Source: Cricetomys ansorgei (lineage: Eukaryota > Chordata > Mammalia > Rodentia > Nesomyidae). From it: 64,000 nucleotides of DNA. This document shows, piece after piece, positions 33,128 to 45,389 of this stretch. The DNA lies in assembly GCA_026225945.1 (NCBI GenBank), contig JAMJFZ010004031.1, positions 5,388,001 through 5,452,000 on the forward strand. The letters run 5' to 3'. The notes under the pieces were generated by a model, which ran no database searches, had not been told where the DNA came from, and saw nothing but the letters and a program-made list of their open reading frames with translations. Each line of letters starts with the position of its first letter. Position 1 is the first letter of the stretch. The position numbers and the translations under genes were made by a program.

Positions 33128-33388
33128 CACTACACATCACAAAGACCATGAAAAGTATTGAGGTTCCTGAAACCAAAGCTGCTTCTTTTGAGTGTGAGGT
33201 GTCCCACTTCAATGTTCCTTCTATGTGGCTGAAGAATGGTGTGGAAATTGAGATGAGCGAAAAGTTCAAGATAGTTGTGCAGGGGAAACTCCACCAGCTG
33301 ATCATCATGAATACCAGCACCGAGGACTCTGCAGAATACACGTTTGTTTGTGGCAACGACCAAGTCAGTGCTACCCTGACAGTGACCC
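33128..33388 (+). CDS. Ttn: Titin exon 37: I-band Ig (I9)
   Basis: A 261-nt, phase 1-1 exon reading TLHITKTMKSIEVPETKAAS, then FECEVSHFNVPSMWLKNGVE and EDSAEYTFVCGNDQVSATLT. It is a complete Ig domain. The acceptor follows a run of C (about 33111-33123). The intron before it is 101 nt. Confidence 0.97.
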
Positions 33389-33867
33389 GTAAGTAAATAT
33401 ATGGGTATATATGTGGTGTGTGTGTGTGTGTGGGGTGGGTGGAGTGTGTGTGCGCACATACACATACCTAAATATTTAGCAGTCTTCTTCTTGCGTATCC
33501 CATACTTTGTTTCCAATCATTTAATCTATTAAAAACATTCTTGATGGGACATCGGCTTGTGCGCTCACCACGAGCACTCAGAACATCTGTTAGGCTCTCC
33601 TCTAGCTTCTTCGCATGGATAAAGGTTCCTAATTACAGTACCATTGGAAGTCTACCTAAAAAGATGCTTCTGTGTCCATCGTTGATGTTCCTGCCACATT
33701 CTCAGCTGGCCTTCTCTCATACACGAGCAGCGTCAGAGCTCCTACCTCTGAATTATAATCGTATCAACACAGTCAAAGATCATTCAAATCTCCCGCGCTG
33801 CACTTGTTACAATCCTACCCCACAGTTGCATCACACGCTCAGGTGTTTCGTTTCTAACCTTCCACAG
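33389..33867 (+). other. Intron 37
   Basis: A 479-nt intron with a TG-rich simple repeat at 33415-33455. Otherwise it is unique sequence. Confidence 0.8.
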
Positions 33868-34128
33868 CGATCATGATCACCTCCATGCTCAAAGACATCA
33901 ATGCTGAAGAGAAAGACACCATCACTTTTGAGGTGACGGTAAACTATGAAGGCATCTCTTATAAGTGGTTAAAGAATGGTGTGGAAATCAAATCGACTGA
34001 CAGGTGCCAGATGAGAACCAAGAAGCTCACACACTCACTGAACATCAGGAACGTTCACTTTGGAGACGCTGCTGACTACACCTTTGTGGCTGGAAAAGCT
34101 ACATCAACAGCCACCCTTTATGTGGAAG
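33868..34128 (+). CDS. Ttn: Titin exon 38: I-band Ig (I10)
   Basis: A 261-nt, phase 1-1 exon reading PIMITSMLKDINAEEKDTIT, then YKWLKNGVEI and GDAADYTFVAGKATSTATLY. It is a complete Ig domain. Confidence 0.97.
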
Positions 34129-34881
34129 GTATGATTTCCTAAAAAAGTTAAACATACCACATAGAATATTAATCTTTCAATTAGTGAATGAATAAATAAA
34201 TGTGGTATGTCCTTACAAGTAGGGTAGTAATTAGAAGTAAAGATGAATACTGACACATGTTGTAATATGAGTAAGCACTAGAAGCTGGCCACAAAGCGAC
34301 ACATATTGTATGAGTCCATTAATATGCAATGGCCTTAATACACAAGTCTATTGAGACATAGATCATCAGCTTGGTCTAGCTGGAGGTAATGAGAAGTGTT
34401 CTTGAATACAATGGCTAAGAGATGCCTGAGTTCTTTCTGGGAAAAATGAAATGGTTTTAAAATTATGGTGATAGTTATACAATATAAACCGTGGAAGCCA
34501 TTGAATTATATACTTTAAGGATTGTCTAACCTTTTGGTTTCTTTGGGTCAAATTGGCTTAGCCCACACATTAAATCCAGGGTGTCCAGTTGGTATATCAC
34601 ATGTATTAATTAATTGAAAACATGAATGTGGCATTGTAACAAGATGGTATCTTGTTCATGCTCAAGAACAATGCAATAAATCTGCAAAACAAGTTCTACA
34701 ACATTTTCAGTATTTTAAGTAAGTTAACAGATTTTGCAAAGGGCCACAGTTATTGCTTTCCTGGGGAGGAGCTAGCCCCCAGCCTGTGGGTCGGAGACCT
34801 CTGCTAATGTATGGATTGAACAGCATGTGACTTATATAAATAAAGATGTCAAGCACTACTTTTTTATGTCCCGTCTTCCAG
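34129..34881 (+). other. Intron 38
   Basis: A 753-nt AT-rich intron. No repeat was recognised. Confidence 0.8.
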
Positions 34882-35023
34882 CTCGTCATATAGAATTTAG
34901 GAAGCACATTAAAGACATTAAGGTTCTGGAGAAGAAACGAGCCATGTTTGAGTGTGAAGTTTCTGAACCTGACATTACTGTCCAGTGGATGAAAGATGGC
35001 CAAGAGCTTCAGATAGCAGACAG
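34882..35023 (+). CDS. Ttn: Titin exon 39: first half of I-band Ig (I11)
   Basis: A 142-nt exon, phase 1 in and phase 2 out, reading ARHIEFRKHIKDIKVLEKKR, then AMFECEVSEPDITVQWMKDG and ending ELQIADR. The intron inside this domain is only 88 nt. Confidence 0.97.
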
Positions 35024-35111
35024 GTCAGTTACTTCACCTTGCTTGTGTTCCAGCCACTCCTACTTTCTTTCGAATCCCATGCATTAAGCTTCGGTTTCTT
35101 TCCATCCACAG

Positions 35112-35277
35112 GGTAAAGATTCAGAAGGAGAAATATGTCCACCGCCTTCTGATCCCATCCACACGGATGTCTGATGCTGGGAAGTACACAGTGGTGGCAG
35201 GAGGCAACATGTCAACTGCTAACCTCTTTGTAGAGGGCAGGGATGTCCGCATCCGAAGTATTAAAAAGGAGGTTCAG
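35112..35277 (+). CDS. Ttn: Titin exon 40: second half of I-band Ig (I11)
   Basis: A 166-nt exon, phase 2 in and phase 0 out, reading VKIQKEKYVHRLLIPSTRMS, then DAGKYTVVAGGNMSTANLFV, then EGRDVRIRSIKKEVQ. It ends in frame, so this is one of the few phase-0 junctions in the tandem Ig block. Confidence 0.97.
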
Positions 35278-35512
35278 GTATTTCTATATATTGATTTTTT
35301 TTTAAACAAATCATCAATAGTTCTTAATCTACTCATATGTTGTAATTTTTGCAATCACAGTATTTTAAAGATTGAAATCAGCTTATCCTTATTAGCGTAG
35401 ATTTCTATGCTGCCATCAGTTAACACAGTTTATCACTCAAGCTGTCTTTAGCAGCTAAGTTCTTTCATTAAAACAGATGTTGGAGAAGAAAAAAAAAAAA
35501 GAGCTGTAAGTG

Positions 35513-35730
35513 GATTGCAGAGATGGCTAAGTGGTAAGAGCATCCTCTGGGTGCTTTCCCAGAGGATCTGGATTTAATTCCAAGTGCCCACACGGCAACT
35601 TACAGCCATCTGTAACTCCAGTTCCAGGGAATCTGATGCCCATTTCCTCTGGGAACAGGCATGCAAATGGTGCATAGGCATACATTCAGGCCAAACACCC
35701 AGATATATAAAATGAAGATAAAAATTTAAA
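35513..35730 (+). mobile_element. B2/B3-type SINE
   Basis: The head reads GATTGCAGAGATGGCTAAGT and GGATCTGGATTTAATTCC. The body reads GGCAACTTACAGCCATCTGT and AACTCCAGTTCCAGGGAATC, ending in AT-rich sequence, as in B2-family SINEs. Confidence 0.85.
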
Positions 35731-36004
35731 ACAGCTGTAGAAACTTTACTGTTGAATAAATGGCCACTTAACCATGCAGTTCCAATAAGAAACAAACTAA
35801 AATTTAAATTGTGGCATTCACACATTACCTAGGAATAAGATAATCTAGGAGATGGCATAATCTCAGTTGTTTTTTTCCTATAGAGAGGAAAGTGTATAGG
35901 AACTCACCATCTGGGGTGCTTGCTATGGTCTAAGAGTAACCCCAGGATATCAGTGCTGGATTCCTAGCAAGGAAGCTAAACAGACACTTTTGCTATCTGC
36001 CTCA

Positions 36005-36366
36005 GTTACTGTTCTATTGCTGTGAAGAGATTAAATAAGAGGCAACTCTTACTTAAAAAAAAAAAAAAGCATTGAATTGTGGGCTTACTTATAGTTCCAG
36101 AGGAGTAGTAATGATCAGCATGGAGAGAAGCAGACAGACACGGTGAGACACAGACCTGAGAGCTTCACAGCCTGATCCACAGGCATTAGGCAGAGAAAAA
36201 AGGTTTGGCCTGGCATAGGCTTTTGAAACCTCAGAACCCATCCCCAGTGACACACCTGCTCCAACAAGGCCATACCTCCTCATCCTTCCCAAACAGTTCC
36301 ACTAATTGGTGATCAAGCATTCAAGCACATGAGCACGTGGGGGCTATTTTCATGCAAACCACCACA
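36005..36366. mobile_element. Dispersed rodent repeat, class uncertain
   Basis: TTACTGTTCTATTGCTGTGA at the start and CACACCTGCTCCAACAAGGC with GAGCACGTGGGGGCTATTTT near the end belong to a very common rodent interspersed sequence that I recognise but cannot assign securely to LINE or LTR class. It is diverged and has no coding capacity. Confidence 0.55.
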
Positions 36367-37020
36367 CCATCCACTGTGCTTGCAGTGCTTATCCTTATGA
36401 GTGCTGATCTTTCCAAATGACATAATGGAGGGAGTATGTTCCACGGAATTCATTTTGCATTCAGCTCCATCATTTTTCTCTTCCAGGAAAATAATCATGC
36501 TTTAGAGAGCTTGCGCTGCATTGAAAACACTTGCAGTGAAAACCCATCCAGCTGAGTCTCTCTTCCCTTATTGCCTGGTTCTGAAACTTACTCTTCTCAC
36601 TTTTAAACTGAGGATGGTAATTGCCTAGCCCACAAAAGTTATGGTTTATATGATGTGAACTCCACTTGAAGACTGACTTCAAAGACTTCTATAAATAATT
36701 AAAAGCCCCCAGATGTAAAAATGTCATCATTTCAGTTATTATTTATTAAAGCACAAACATTTAAAGATGAAATAATTGTCTCCTTGGGCAGCTTCCCTCA
36801 TTAGTACAGGTATAAGCTTGATTCCTTACATAAGAGATTTGGGTGCCATTTGTCCAAAAATATATAGGGAAAAAAATTAAACTACACTATAATCAGCCAA
36901 CTTGTTATGTCACAATGTACTGGTTTTTCATGCTCTTTAAGTGGGCATCTTTAGAGATGGATTGACTGAACTAAAATCCGATTCATTCTCAGGTTTCTTT
37001 TTATGTTGTTCCATCAACAG

Positions 37021-37252
37021 GTCATCGAGAAGCAGCGTGCTGTTGTTGAGTTTGAGGTCAATGAAGATGACGTCGATGCCCACTGGTATAAAGACGGTAT
37101 CGAAATCAATTTCCAAGTTCAGGAGCGACACCAGTATGTGGTGGAGAGAAGAATTCACCGAATGTTTATATCTGAGGCTAGACACAGCGACGCAGGCGAA
37201 TACACCTTTGTGGCAGGAAGAAACAGGAGTTCTGTGACTCTCTATGTCAATG
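37021..37252 (+). CDS. Ttn: Titin exon 41: I-band Ig (I12)
   Basis: A 232-nt exon, phase 0 in and phase 1 out, reading VIEKQRAVVEFEVNEDDVDA, then HWYKDGIEI and SDAGEYTFVAGRNRSSVTLY ending VN. It is a complete, short Ig domain. The donor is GTATGT. Confidence 0.97.
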
Positions 37253-38752
37253 GTATGTGGTTAGACTTTAGCGTATTTTGTGGCTTCATCTGGAAAAATC
37301 CCCTTTTTTGCCACTAACACAGTAGTGGTGCCTGAGAATTTTCTAACAAACTCACGGCACTCATCTGGATGTAACGGCATTTGGGTTCATACCAGCCCTT
37401 TGGAAAAGAAGAGAGCAGCTGCTGAAAGGACCACTGAGACATCATTTCCAGGAAGCACCTGCTGGCCGGAACTACATTTATTTGATTGACACTACTGAAC
37501 ATCCACTGTGTTTCAATTATAATATGCTCCAGATGGCTTTCCATATACAGCATTAAGCTGTTGTAGTTCTGGGTCCTAACTGTTTACGTGTAAATAATGC
37601 TACTATACAAGCAAGGGGGGCATTTTCAGCCTCCAGTGCAATGCTCGGGAAAACCCAAAGATCTCTTCTGAGACCCTGGAGTGCCTAGAGAGCCACAGGC
37701 AGAGTGGAAGGAGACCCTCTCTGCCTCAGGCTCTAAGATCAGTGCTTTGCACTTGGAGATGAAATTCCTCATGCTACCAGAAGCTTCCTAACAGTCCTCA
37801 GGCGATGTCAGTAAACCTTAGCTTTCTCCATTAGAAACCCTACTTTTGAGTTTAAAGCTTGCCATAACTGGAGCCTAACCTAGACACATAGAAAAGAACG
37901 GAACCTGCCTCCCAGTCACATCTCTGGCTGTCTTAGAGCAAAACTTCCCTACTGAGTCAGATGGAAGGGTGCTAGGAGTTGTCTCAACATTCATAAATGT
38001 TGGCCATACTGCCCTGTGTCCCTGGAAGATGGAGATGTTAAGATGTGCGGCTCTCTTTCCTCTGCAGTAGCACAGAGAACCAGAAGCACAGAGAAGTAAG
38101 ACCTCCAGACGCCAGCCTCATGCAAGCTTTCCTCCCGGTTGCGGTTTCCTCATCCAACACTAAGAATAAACACTGACTAGCATAATCATAAAGCTGAATT
38201 TTGTGAAATCTATGTAACTGCAGTCTACTGACACGGAGTAGTATTCAACCAGTCAGAGCTTACAAGCCGCATCCCCCTTTCCCCTGTGTGTGTAACAGAG
38301 CGACGGTAACATATACAGAAATACTTGGAAATCTAAATGTGATAAGCCCCTTCACCATGGAATTTGTTCAAATGGCTTTTATAAATAGGATATGAGAATT
38401 GTTCTATATTTTTAGCTGTCCATTGGTGAACCCCAGCAGTGAACCAGAATGATGACATTTTCCTTAGGTACCTAGCATTCTCAGCACCTTCCATGAAACA
38501 GTAAAAAAAAAATCTTTCTGAAGTTATTTTCTTCCCTTGAGAGGAAAAAAAAATCCCTCTTAGCACAAAGAATAATCCCTCTTAGCACAAAGAATACTCT
38601 GATATTCTGAGACAAGCAAAAATATCATGGCACTGAGGTTTCGTTTCTAGACACGTAGCCATCGTGAAACAAGTGAGTGTAGAGTTGCATGCTGTTTACC
38701 CTTCTCCTCTTTCATGGTTTTTTTTTTTTTTTTTTCTGGCATTGTCTTCTAG
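37253..38752 (+). other. Intron 41
   Basis: A 1.5-kb intron with a 22-bp direct duplication (38552-38595, AATCCCTCTTAGCACAAAGA unit) and a poly(T) run just before the acceptor (38717-38735). No mobile element was recognised. Confidence 0.8.
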
Positions 38753-39037
38753 CTCCAGAACCACCCCAAATCCTACAGGAGCTCCAGCCTGTCACCGTGC
38801 AGTCTGGCAAGCCCGCTCGCTTCTGCGCCGTGATATCAGGCAGACCACAGCCCAAAATTTCCTGGTACAAAGAGGAGCAGCTCCTTTCCACTGGCTTCAA
38901 GTGCAAATTTCTCCACGATGGCCAGGAGTACACACTTTTGCTCATAGAGGCCTTCCCAGAGGATGCGGCCGTCTATACCTGTGAAGCCAAAAATGACTAC
39001 GGAGTAGCCACAACCTCAGCTTCTCTTACTGTGGAAG
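38753..39037 (+). CDS. Ttn: Titin exon 42: I-band Ig (I13)
   Basis: A 285-nt, phase 1-1 exon reading [20 protein letters not shown], then [20 protein letters not shown] and [20 protein letters not shown]. It is a complete Ig with all canonical landmarks, and its PEPPQ lead-in marks a change of Ig subtype. Confidence 0.97.
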
Positions 39038-39236
39038 GTAGGAAGGCCCTGTGACTGCCTGGCTACCCAGAAGCCCTTAAGAAGCCATTCCGAAGCTCTC
39101 CCAGGGTCGTCACGGTAGATTGCTACCCGACTCTGAAATTGCTCTCCTGGTATTTCACAGGACAAAGCTGTGGGTGCCCAACAGGGAGGGCTGTGTGGGG
39201 ACTTACCGTGACAAATTCTGCGGTCTCTTTCTGTAG

Positions 39237-39362
39237 TTCCAGAAGTCATGTCTCCAGACCAGGAAATGCCAGTTTACCCCCCTGCCATTGTCACTCCGCT
39301 TCAGGACACAGTCACGTCTGAGGGCCGGCCAGCGCGGTTCCAGTGCCGAGTTTCAGGCACAG
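39237..39362 (+). CDS. Ttn: Titin exon 43: first part of I-band Ig (I14)
   Basis: A 126-nt, phase 1-1 exon reading VPEVMSPDQEMPVYPPAIVT, then PLQDTVTSEGRPARFQCRVS and GT. The Ig is interrupted here by a 4.7-kb intron. Confidence 0.96.
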
Positions 39363-39495
39363 GTAGGCACTTGATAAAAAGGGGTCATCGCTAATGTCTA
39401 CAGAGGATGCTGTGAGGCACTGTGTTCTCATCCTTCCTCCATCACGAACATCTCTCATGAATTACTTGAACCTGAATGGACGTCTAGCAGCAGAT

Positions 39496-39527
39496 ATACT
39501 GTATATATAGTACTATATATACAGTAT
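39496..39527. repeat. Perfect 32-bp palindrome
   Basis: ATACTGTATATATAGT is followed directly by its reverse complement ACTATATATACAGTAT with no spacer. It is AT-rich and could form a cruciform. There is no sign of function. Confidence 0.9.
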
Positions 39528-40887
39528 GTATATATCATTATTATATATATTCTAATTTTACATATGACATGTAATTACATATTACATAATTGTATACATT
39601 ACTGTTTAGTACCCTTAAAATGGTTAAGGCGGTACAACTATTCTTCCAAGAAGCTTTGAAGATTTTCCCACAAATACCTTAAAATGATCTAGTTTCCTCA
39701 TGATTGTAGCTACATTTTAAATCTCTTTATTGGGAAATTATGACAAAACTTACAATTGTTATGAATTTAGTTATAGTGGCACTCTCGGGATTTCGAGAGA
39801 AACCACTTACACGTGACACTACTGAGTCTCGGGCAAAGCACGAGGAAGGTACGTTCCTAAAGTGGACTAACGAATAGGCTTTCAGCCAAGATGAGATTGG
39901 AACTGTGGATCCAGTGTGCTCCCTACATATGAACACAGGATTTCTTTGGGTCTCTTTCCCTCATGAACATAATAAGAATACTATCACATTAAACCTTAGA
40001 GTGTATCTCAGGAGGGCAAAGCTTGTGCTTTAGTGTCTAGAACGTGGGGTCTGAAAAAAAGAAAGTAGTGCCACCTAAAAGGGATGAGGCTCCAGGACAG
40101 TGAGGGGATCCTTGCCCTAGAAGGATACCTTGTCCATAGTAGATACTCAGTAAAAACATTAGGTGATGGATGATATCAGGCACTTCAGATTACCAGCAAA
40201 GCTGAGTTTAAAAACTCGAGGCAGCATCTAGCACAATGTTCACCAGATAGTCACCATTCAGAGTTGTCTGCTTTCATTTCCAATCATTTGCATGCTTCTC
40301 AAGGACCGATAGCCATTCCCCTCACCTGAATTTGAAAAAATATAAACAAACAGTATAAGCACACTTGTGGCCTGACCTCAGACGCCCACAAGATAAATCA
40401 AAGGAATAAAGGATTGATTTGCCCTGATGAAAATTACTTCCTTTTTCCTTGGTTTTGTGTAGCAGCACTACAGGGGAATTCTCAAAGCTTGGTTCTTATT
40501 GTTTGGTTGATTGTGCTTCTTCCATTAGTTTATAACCCAATTTCTGCCTTGCCAGCAGCTATTTTCCTAAACAACCTAGTATTTCAATAGATCTTCTGAT
40601 AGCATCTTCTTCTGGGGTAGAGATGCTAATCTAGAAACCTAATAGATAGACCTGTTTCAGTTTATGAGTATAATTAAAGTATGATGTATGTAATGCACCT
40701 GTAGGCATGGCTCCCAAATGACTGGTACGAATACATTATTCGTTCATTAGAACCTTAGAAACTAGCACTGGGTTCGGGTCTTTGAAGTGTTTTTGAGACA
40801 TGCTGAATGCCAATTAGCGAAAAATAGTTTGATAATATTCTTCTAATGTAGTAATTTCATTTTGAAATGAAATGTACTAAATCTATA

Positions 40888-40890
<3 letters not shown>

Positions 40891-40930
<40 letters not shown>
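40891..40930. repeat. (CA)n microsatellite
   Basis: About 20 uninterrupted CA units, with a second, imperfect CA tract at 40980-41012. Confidence 0.95.
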
Positions 40931-40938
<8 letters not shown>

Positions 40939-41137
40939 TATTCGTTGAACTTTAGAGGAAATTTTTATAGACAGACAGACACACAGACACACACACACAC
41001 ATACACACACACATCACCCAAGTAGTAATAATTATAACTATATGTGTATACTGACTTTTAGTCTACAGATAATATTACAGTTTTATCTTAAATATTACAA
41101 AAAATGCATTCTAAGTCTCCTACAAAACTCTACAACA

Positions 41138-41325
41138 GCAGTTCTCAACCTACTGGTTATGACCCCTTTGAGGGTCCAACAACCCTTTCACAGGGGTTAC
41201 CTAAGACCATGTGCATATCAGATATTTACATTACAGTTCATAACAATAGTAAAATTACAGTTATGAAGTAGCAGCGAAAATAATTTTATGTTTGTGGGTC
41301 ACCACAGCATGAGCAACTGCATTAG
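41138..41325. mobile_element. URR1-type hAT DNA transposon remnant
   Basis: It starts GCAGTTCTCAACC and contains TTATGACCCCTTTGAGGGTC, CTTTCACAGGGGTTACCTAA and TTACAGTTATGAAGTAGCAG. These are shared with the better-preserved copy at 60509 when read in the opposite orientation. The right end is decayed. Confidence 0.75.
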
Positions 41326-43920
41326 AATCAATAAAGAAAAATCACTTCTGAATGATTGATGTCTGTGTTAGAGTGGACCTTGTAGCTTTGTGGCCTCTTT
41401 AACTCCCTAAGTGTGGTAATATTTATACACACATTGACATTTCTCTACCTACTTACAGACATGTTTTTGATATGATAAAACTTAAATTCATGAAATGAGG
41501 TGACCTTCCAAAACCCTGAGCTGACAATCTCAGGCTGCTTTCTCTCTGGGAAAATGTTATCTGCTGAAGGTCTCTGGTGCCCCCTACTGGTAGAAAGGAA
41601 ATTTGGAAAAGTATACATTTAACTTTTGCTAGCTCCTTGCTAGAGTTTCTACAGGGAATAAGCCTATACCGTTTAGAGGCTTAGAGAGTGACAGATAAAT
41701 AATACGGAATTATTAATCTACTGATGAAAGATGCCCACTATTTGCTTAAACACCCGCTTCAGTTTTGTTCTGCCAGCACTTCCTGCTCCCCTGCTGTGGG
41801 GATGCCCAGTGCCAGGAGTGGCTAGACTGGGCTCTTGCCTTCCAAGAGGTGAAGAGATACAAGTGCCCAGACCCCACAGTCATAAATGCTGTCACATAAG
41901 CTAAGTGCTCCCCGTCAGAGAGATACCTGGAGAGGGTGTGTGCACTGAACAAGGGGTCAGGCACTCAGCATAACAGGCAGAGCACGAAGCTTTTAAAAGT
42001 CACAGACGACTTTGAAGACTCGATGGCCTGGAAGCCACTTATAATTAAAGTTTATTTGAAAAGTAATGTCAGAATAGGCAAGAGGTCAAAGGCCAGGTAC
42101 CAGAGTACTCTCTGTCCTGTACCAGGACTTTAGAGTTGATCTTGTTTGCAACCAAGGAGCCACTCAGATTTTTAAGGGAACATGATCTAGCCTGTCTTTA
42201 GAAATAATACTATGCTGGGCAAAAGAAAAAAAAAGAAAAAGGATGGGTGTAGACCAGGAGAGGAGCTTAGAGGCTGATGAGGCCTTCACCAAGAGATCCA
42301 GGGGTGGGCAGAGAGGGTGGCTGAGGAAGTATTCAGGAAGGAATAGGGTAAGACTGGGAGGGTGAGAATGAGGGAGTGGGGGCTGGAGGAGCCTCACAGA
42401 AGCCACAACCACCCAACAAGCAGCACAGATAGCGGCAGACCAGCCAGGTGGGCTGCATGCTCTGCCAAGAGAGGGTTTTTTTTCCTTTATTCCCCCCCCC
42501 ATTTATTGCATGTTGCTGTTAGCAGTTCCTGTTCTGTATTTTCCATGGTGCTCCATTCAGTTCACCAAAGGCAAAATTGTCAGTAGAAGTAAACACAGAA
42601 TTTTTTATGTGGGATATACCAAGCTCTTCATCCTGGAAATGAAACACAGGAGGGGGGCGCGGCAGAGGCGAGGGGGAGAGAGTAGTCCATGGAATAGCTG
42701 TTTAGTTCTTCGTGACATTTGTCTAGCACATGGCCTCAGCCTTTTCACGTGTTACCGAAGACACTGCTGATCTCCTTCGGCATCAGACATTTTGCCTTGA
42801 TGACTCTCTTACTTCAGCGGTTTGGGACTCGTTCCATGTGTGTCATGTCGCTGAGCTTCACGGCAGCTTTCTGCGGTGTTTAGTCCATGCATTCTTATGC
42901 CTCTCATTGTGCAGATGAGGAACATGACTCAGAGAGCGTGAACGGCATGTACAGGGCCAGAAGCTAGCAGACGTTACTGCCAGCATATTGTTTCTGATGT
43001 ACCTTGTAACCCAGGGGACAGGAAAGCTGGTTTCTTAAAAGAGGATCCTCTAGTTCATAAATACCTGCCGTCCCTGGGTGCAGGCTAACAGTCATAGATC
43101 AAGATGGGCACCACAGTTCTGAATGGTTGGGAGACAACAGTAGAACAGATAAGGAAATTCTGTCACGACTGTGCGCCAAACCAAGGTGGCTCAGGTCCAA
43201 CTCTAAACACAATCAACTGAAGGTCTCTAAGGTCCCTTCAAGTATGGCAACCTAGTAACATTTCATTTCATCCTTGATTTGTGTTTCTTCTCTTTATTAA
43301 GATAGCTCAAATTGATGTATACAAAGAGTCAAATGAGTCTAAGTTGCCTCAGTTCTACGAGTTCCCCCCCCCTCCATTTGAAAAGTTATTTTCCATACAA
43401 CTATCTGCTAAAGCCTTTGACACTGGCTCACTGGTAAGAAAAGGTAGAGACGTAGGATGTCTTTTAGGCTTGGTGGATGTTGATCTGCTCACATTTCTTG
43501 TTTGTTTATCCTTCTGCAAGCTGCAGTAGACATTTCCTCATGCTGTCTTCTCTTCAGCTACACTTGCCATATCCAGTACTGCGTTACTGCTTCACAAGGG
43601 AACTTTTTCTCCAGCCACTGCATGTGGCAAAAAATGCCTCAAAAATATAATGCAGGTAGTTCTAAATGCAGGTAGTTCTAAAAGTGGGACTTAGAGGAAG
43701 TAGAGTTAGAAGTCTGTAGTCAGCCTCACCTACAGAGCAGGTCCAAGGTCAATGTGAGCAACATGAGACTCTGTCTCAAGAAAACACCTTTTAAATAACA
43801 AAACTAAAATTTTATATTTGGAAGCATTACAACTAGTTCAACAATAACACAAGCTGGATCTTTCTAGAATCCTGTTTCCTCCTTGAAGAAGAAAGAGAGT
43901 CACATAGTAACAGCTGTGGG

Positions 43921-43968
<48 letters not shown>
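43921..43968. repeat. (GT)n microsatellite
   Basis: About 24 GT units just upstream of exon 44. Confidence 0.95.
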
Positions 43969-43971
<3 letters not shown>

Positions 43972-44098
43972 AAAGTATAAGATCCTTAAAACTAAAAAAT
44001 GAAATGTAACCTGCAGTCTAATCAAGATAGTGTTTATATATAAGTAAATATATATATATATATTTGCTCTAAAGATATAAATGTGTTTTCTTTTGCAG

Positions 44099-44287
44099 AC
44101 CTGAAGGTGTCTTGGTATTGCAAAGACAAGAAAATCAAGCCATCTCGGTTCTTCAGGATGACACAGTTTGAAGACACCTATCAGCTGGAGATTGCTGAAG
44201 CTTACCCAGAGGACGAAGGAACCTATACTTTCGTAGCTAATAATGCTGTAGGCCAAGTGTCCAGCACAGCCACCCTGAGACTGGAAG
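44099..44287 (+). CDS. Ttn: Titin exon 44: second part of I-band Ig (I14)
   Basis: A 189-nt, phase 1-1 exon reading DLKVSWYCKDKKIKPSRFFR, then EDEGTYTFVANNAVGQVSST to LRLE. It ends the proximal tandem Ig segment that is common to the isoforms in this window. The donor is GTAGAG. The novex-1 cassette follows. Confidence 0.97.
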
Positions 44288-45389
44288 GTAGAGTGAGACT
44301 TTTAATAATTTACAATACCAGTTACAGTTACTAAGGACTTCATGCAAACCATTGGTCCTGCCATTCTTTTAATTGAACTCATGATTCCCTTTCCTCGTTA
44401 CACACAGTTTCTGCTCCTCATTGACCCATTCTCTATGGGCCCCTGTCCTTTTAGTTTATCCTGCTTTTTCTCTGTAAAATTTTGTGATGTATTACTGTCA
44501 CCACTGGCTTTTCTGCTTCCTGATCAGCATGTATCAGAGTGTAGAGAAAAAAATGCTGGGAAAAAAAATGGGTATGTTTGCTTTCTTACTGAGATAGGAT
44601 TAAGACCCGACCATCTCACATGGTGTTGACACAATTATGACTTCACAGGCACCTCGGTAGACAATTTCAGATCTGATCATAAGCTAGATATATTCACCCA
44701 GACTAAAAGGACCCCTAACTGTTGAGAGGCTGATTGTTATGGTAGCTCAATGTTTCTATTCATTAGTTATGTTATAATAAGAAACACTTCCTTGATCACT
44801 GGGGCCTTTAATTCAAAAAAGGAGCACCAGTGGGCTGGTAGTGTGACTAAGTGGTATGATGGTTGCCCAGCATGCTCCAGGTCTTTGGTCCCCAGTAAAC
44901 ACACACACACACACACACACACTAAAAACCAAATAAAACAATTATTAAAAAATTCCATACAGTCATGCTATCTTTTTTCCCAATGAATGTAATCTTTACG
45001 AAGTATACAGGAATACATAAGGATTTGGGGAAACATCTAGTTTCTTGAATTTTAAGGATTATAATTGCACATTTTCGTAAAGTGGCTTATAAATTAGAAA
45101 GTTTTTATTTAGAAACAGAGCGGGAAAATTAATTCCTAAACTCAGTTGCATTCTCCACTATTGTCTTCATGAACAATGGAGTTCATTTATTCTTTAACCC
45201 ATTTGTGTCTCAGCTTGTCTATCTGGAAAATGGACATGAATTTGTGTGACTCTGATAAAATAGGGACAAAACATTAGGATTGGATTGGATTCTAGTTCAT
45301 CATCATGTGGTAAACTTATGATAGAAAATTCCAAATGAATTTTGATTTAAACAGGGAAAGGTATTAAAAACTGGCATGCTTCTTTTCAG
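44288..45389 (+). other. Intron 44
   Basis: A 1.1-kb intron holding an ID-type SINE with a CA tail. Otherwise it is AT-rich unique sequence. The acceptor CTTTTCAG ends at 45389. Confidence 0.8.
44831..44926 (+). mobile_element. ID-type SINE with CA tail
   Basis: GGGCTGGTAGTGTGACTAAG, TGGTATGATGGTTGCCCAGC and GGTCTTTGGTCCCCAG match a decayed tRNA-Ala-derived ID element. The tail is (CA)n. Confidence 0.65.

Larger units (their letters stand above)
35278..37020 (+). other. Intron 40
   Basis: A 1.7-kb intron with a B2 SINE and a second dispersed rodent repeat, listed separately. The acceptor CATCAACAG ends at 37020. Confidence 0.8.
39363..44098 (+). other. Intron 43
   Basis: A 4.7-kb intron inside an Ig domain. 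It holds a perfect 32-bp palindrome, CA/TG microsatellites (40891-40930, 40980-41012, 43921-43968), a URR1 element and a TATA-rich patch at 44048-44062. An exon-like open stretch at 43302-43433 is treated as a finding. The remainder is unique. Confidence 0.8.

Noticed and set aside
41746..42586. Cluster of short open frames in intron 43
   Set aside because: They are short, overlap on both strands and show no domain, splice or codon signal. Chance frames in a less AT-rich stretch explain them.
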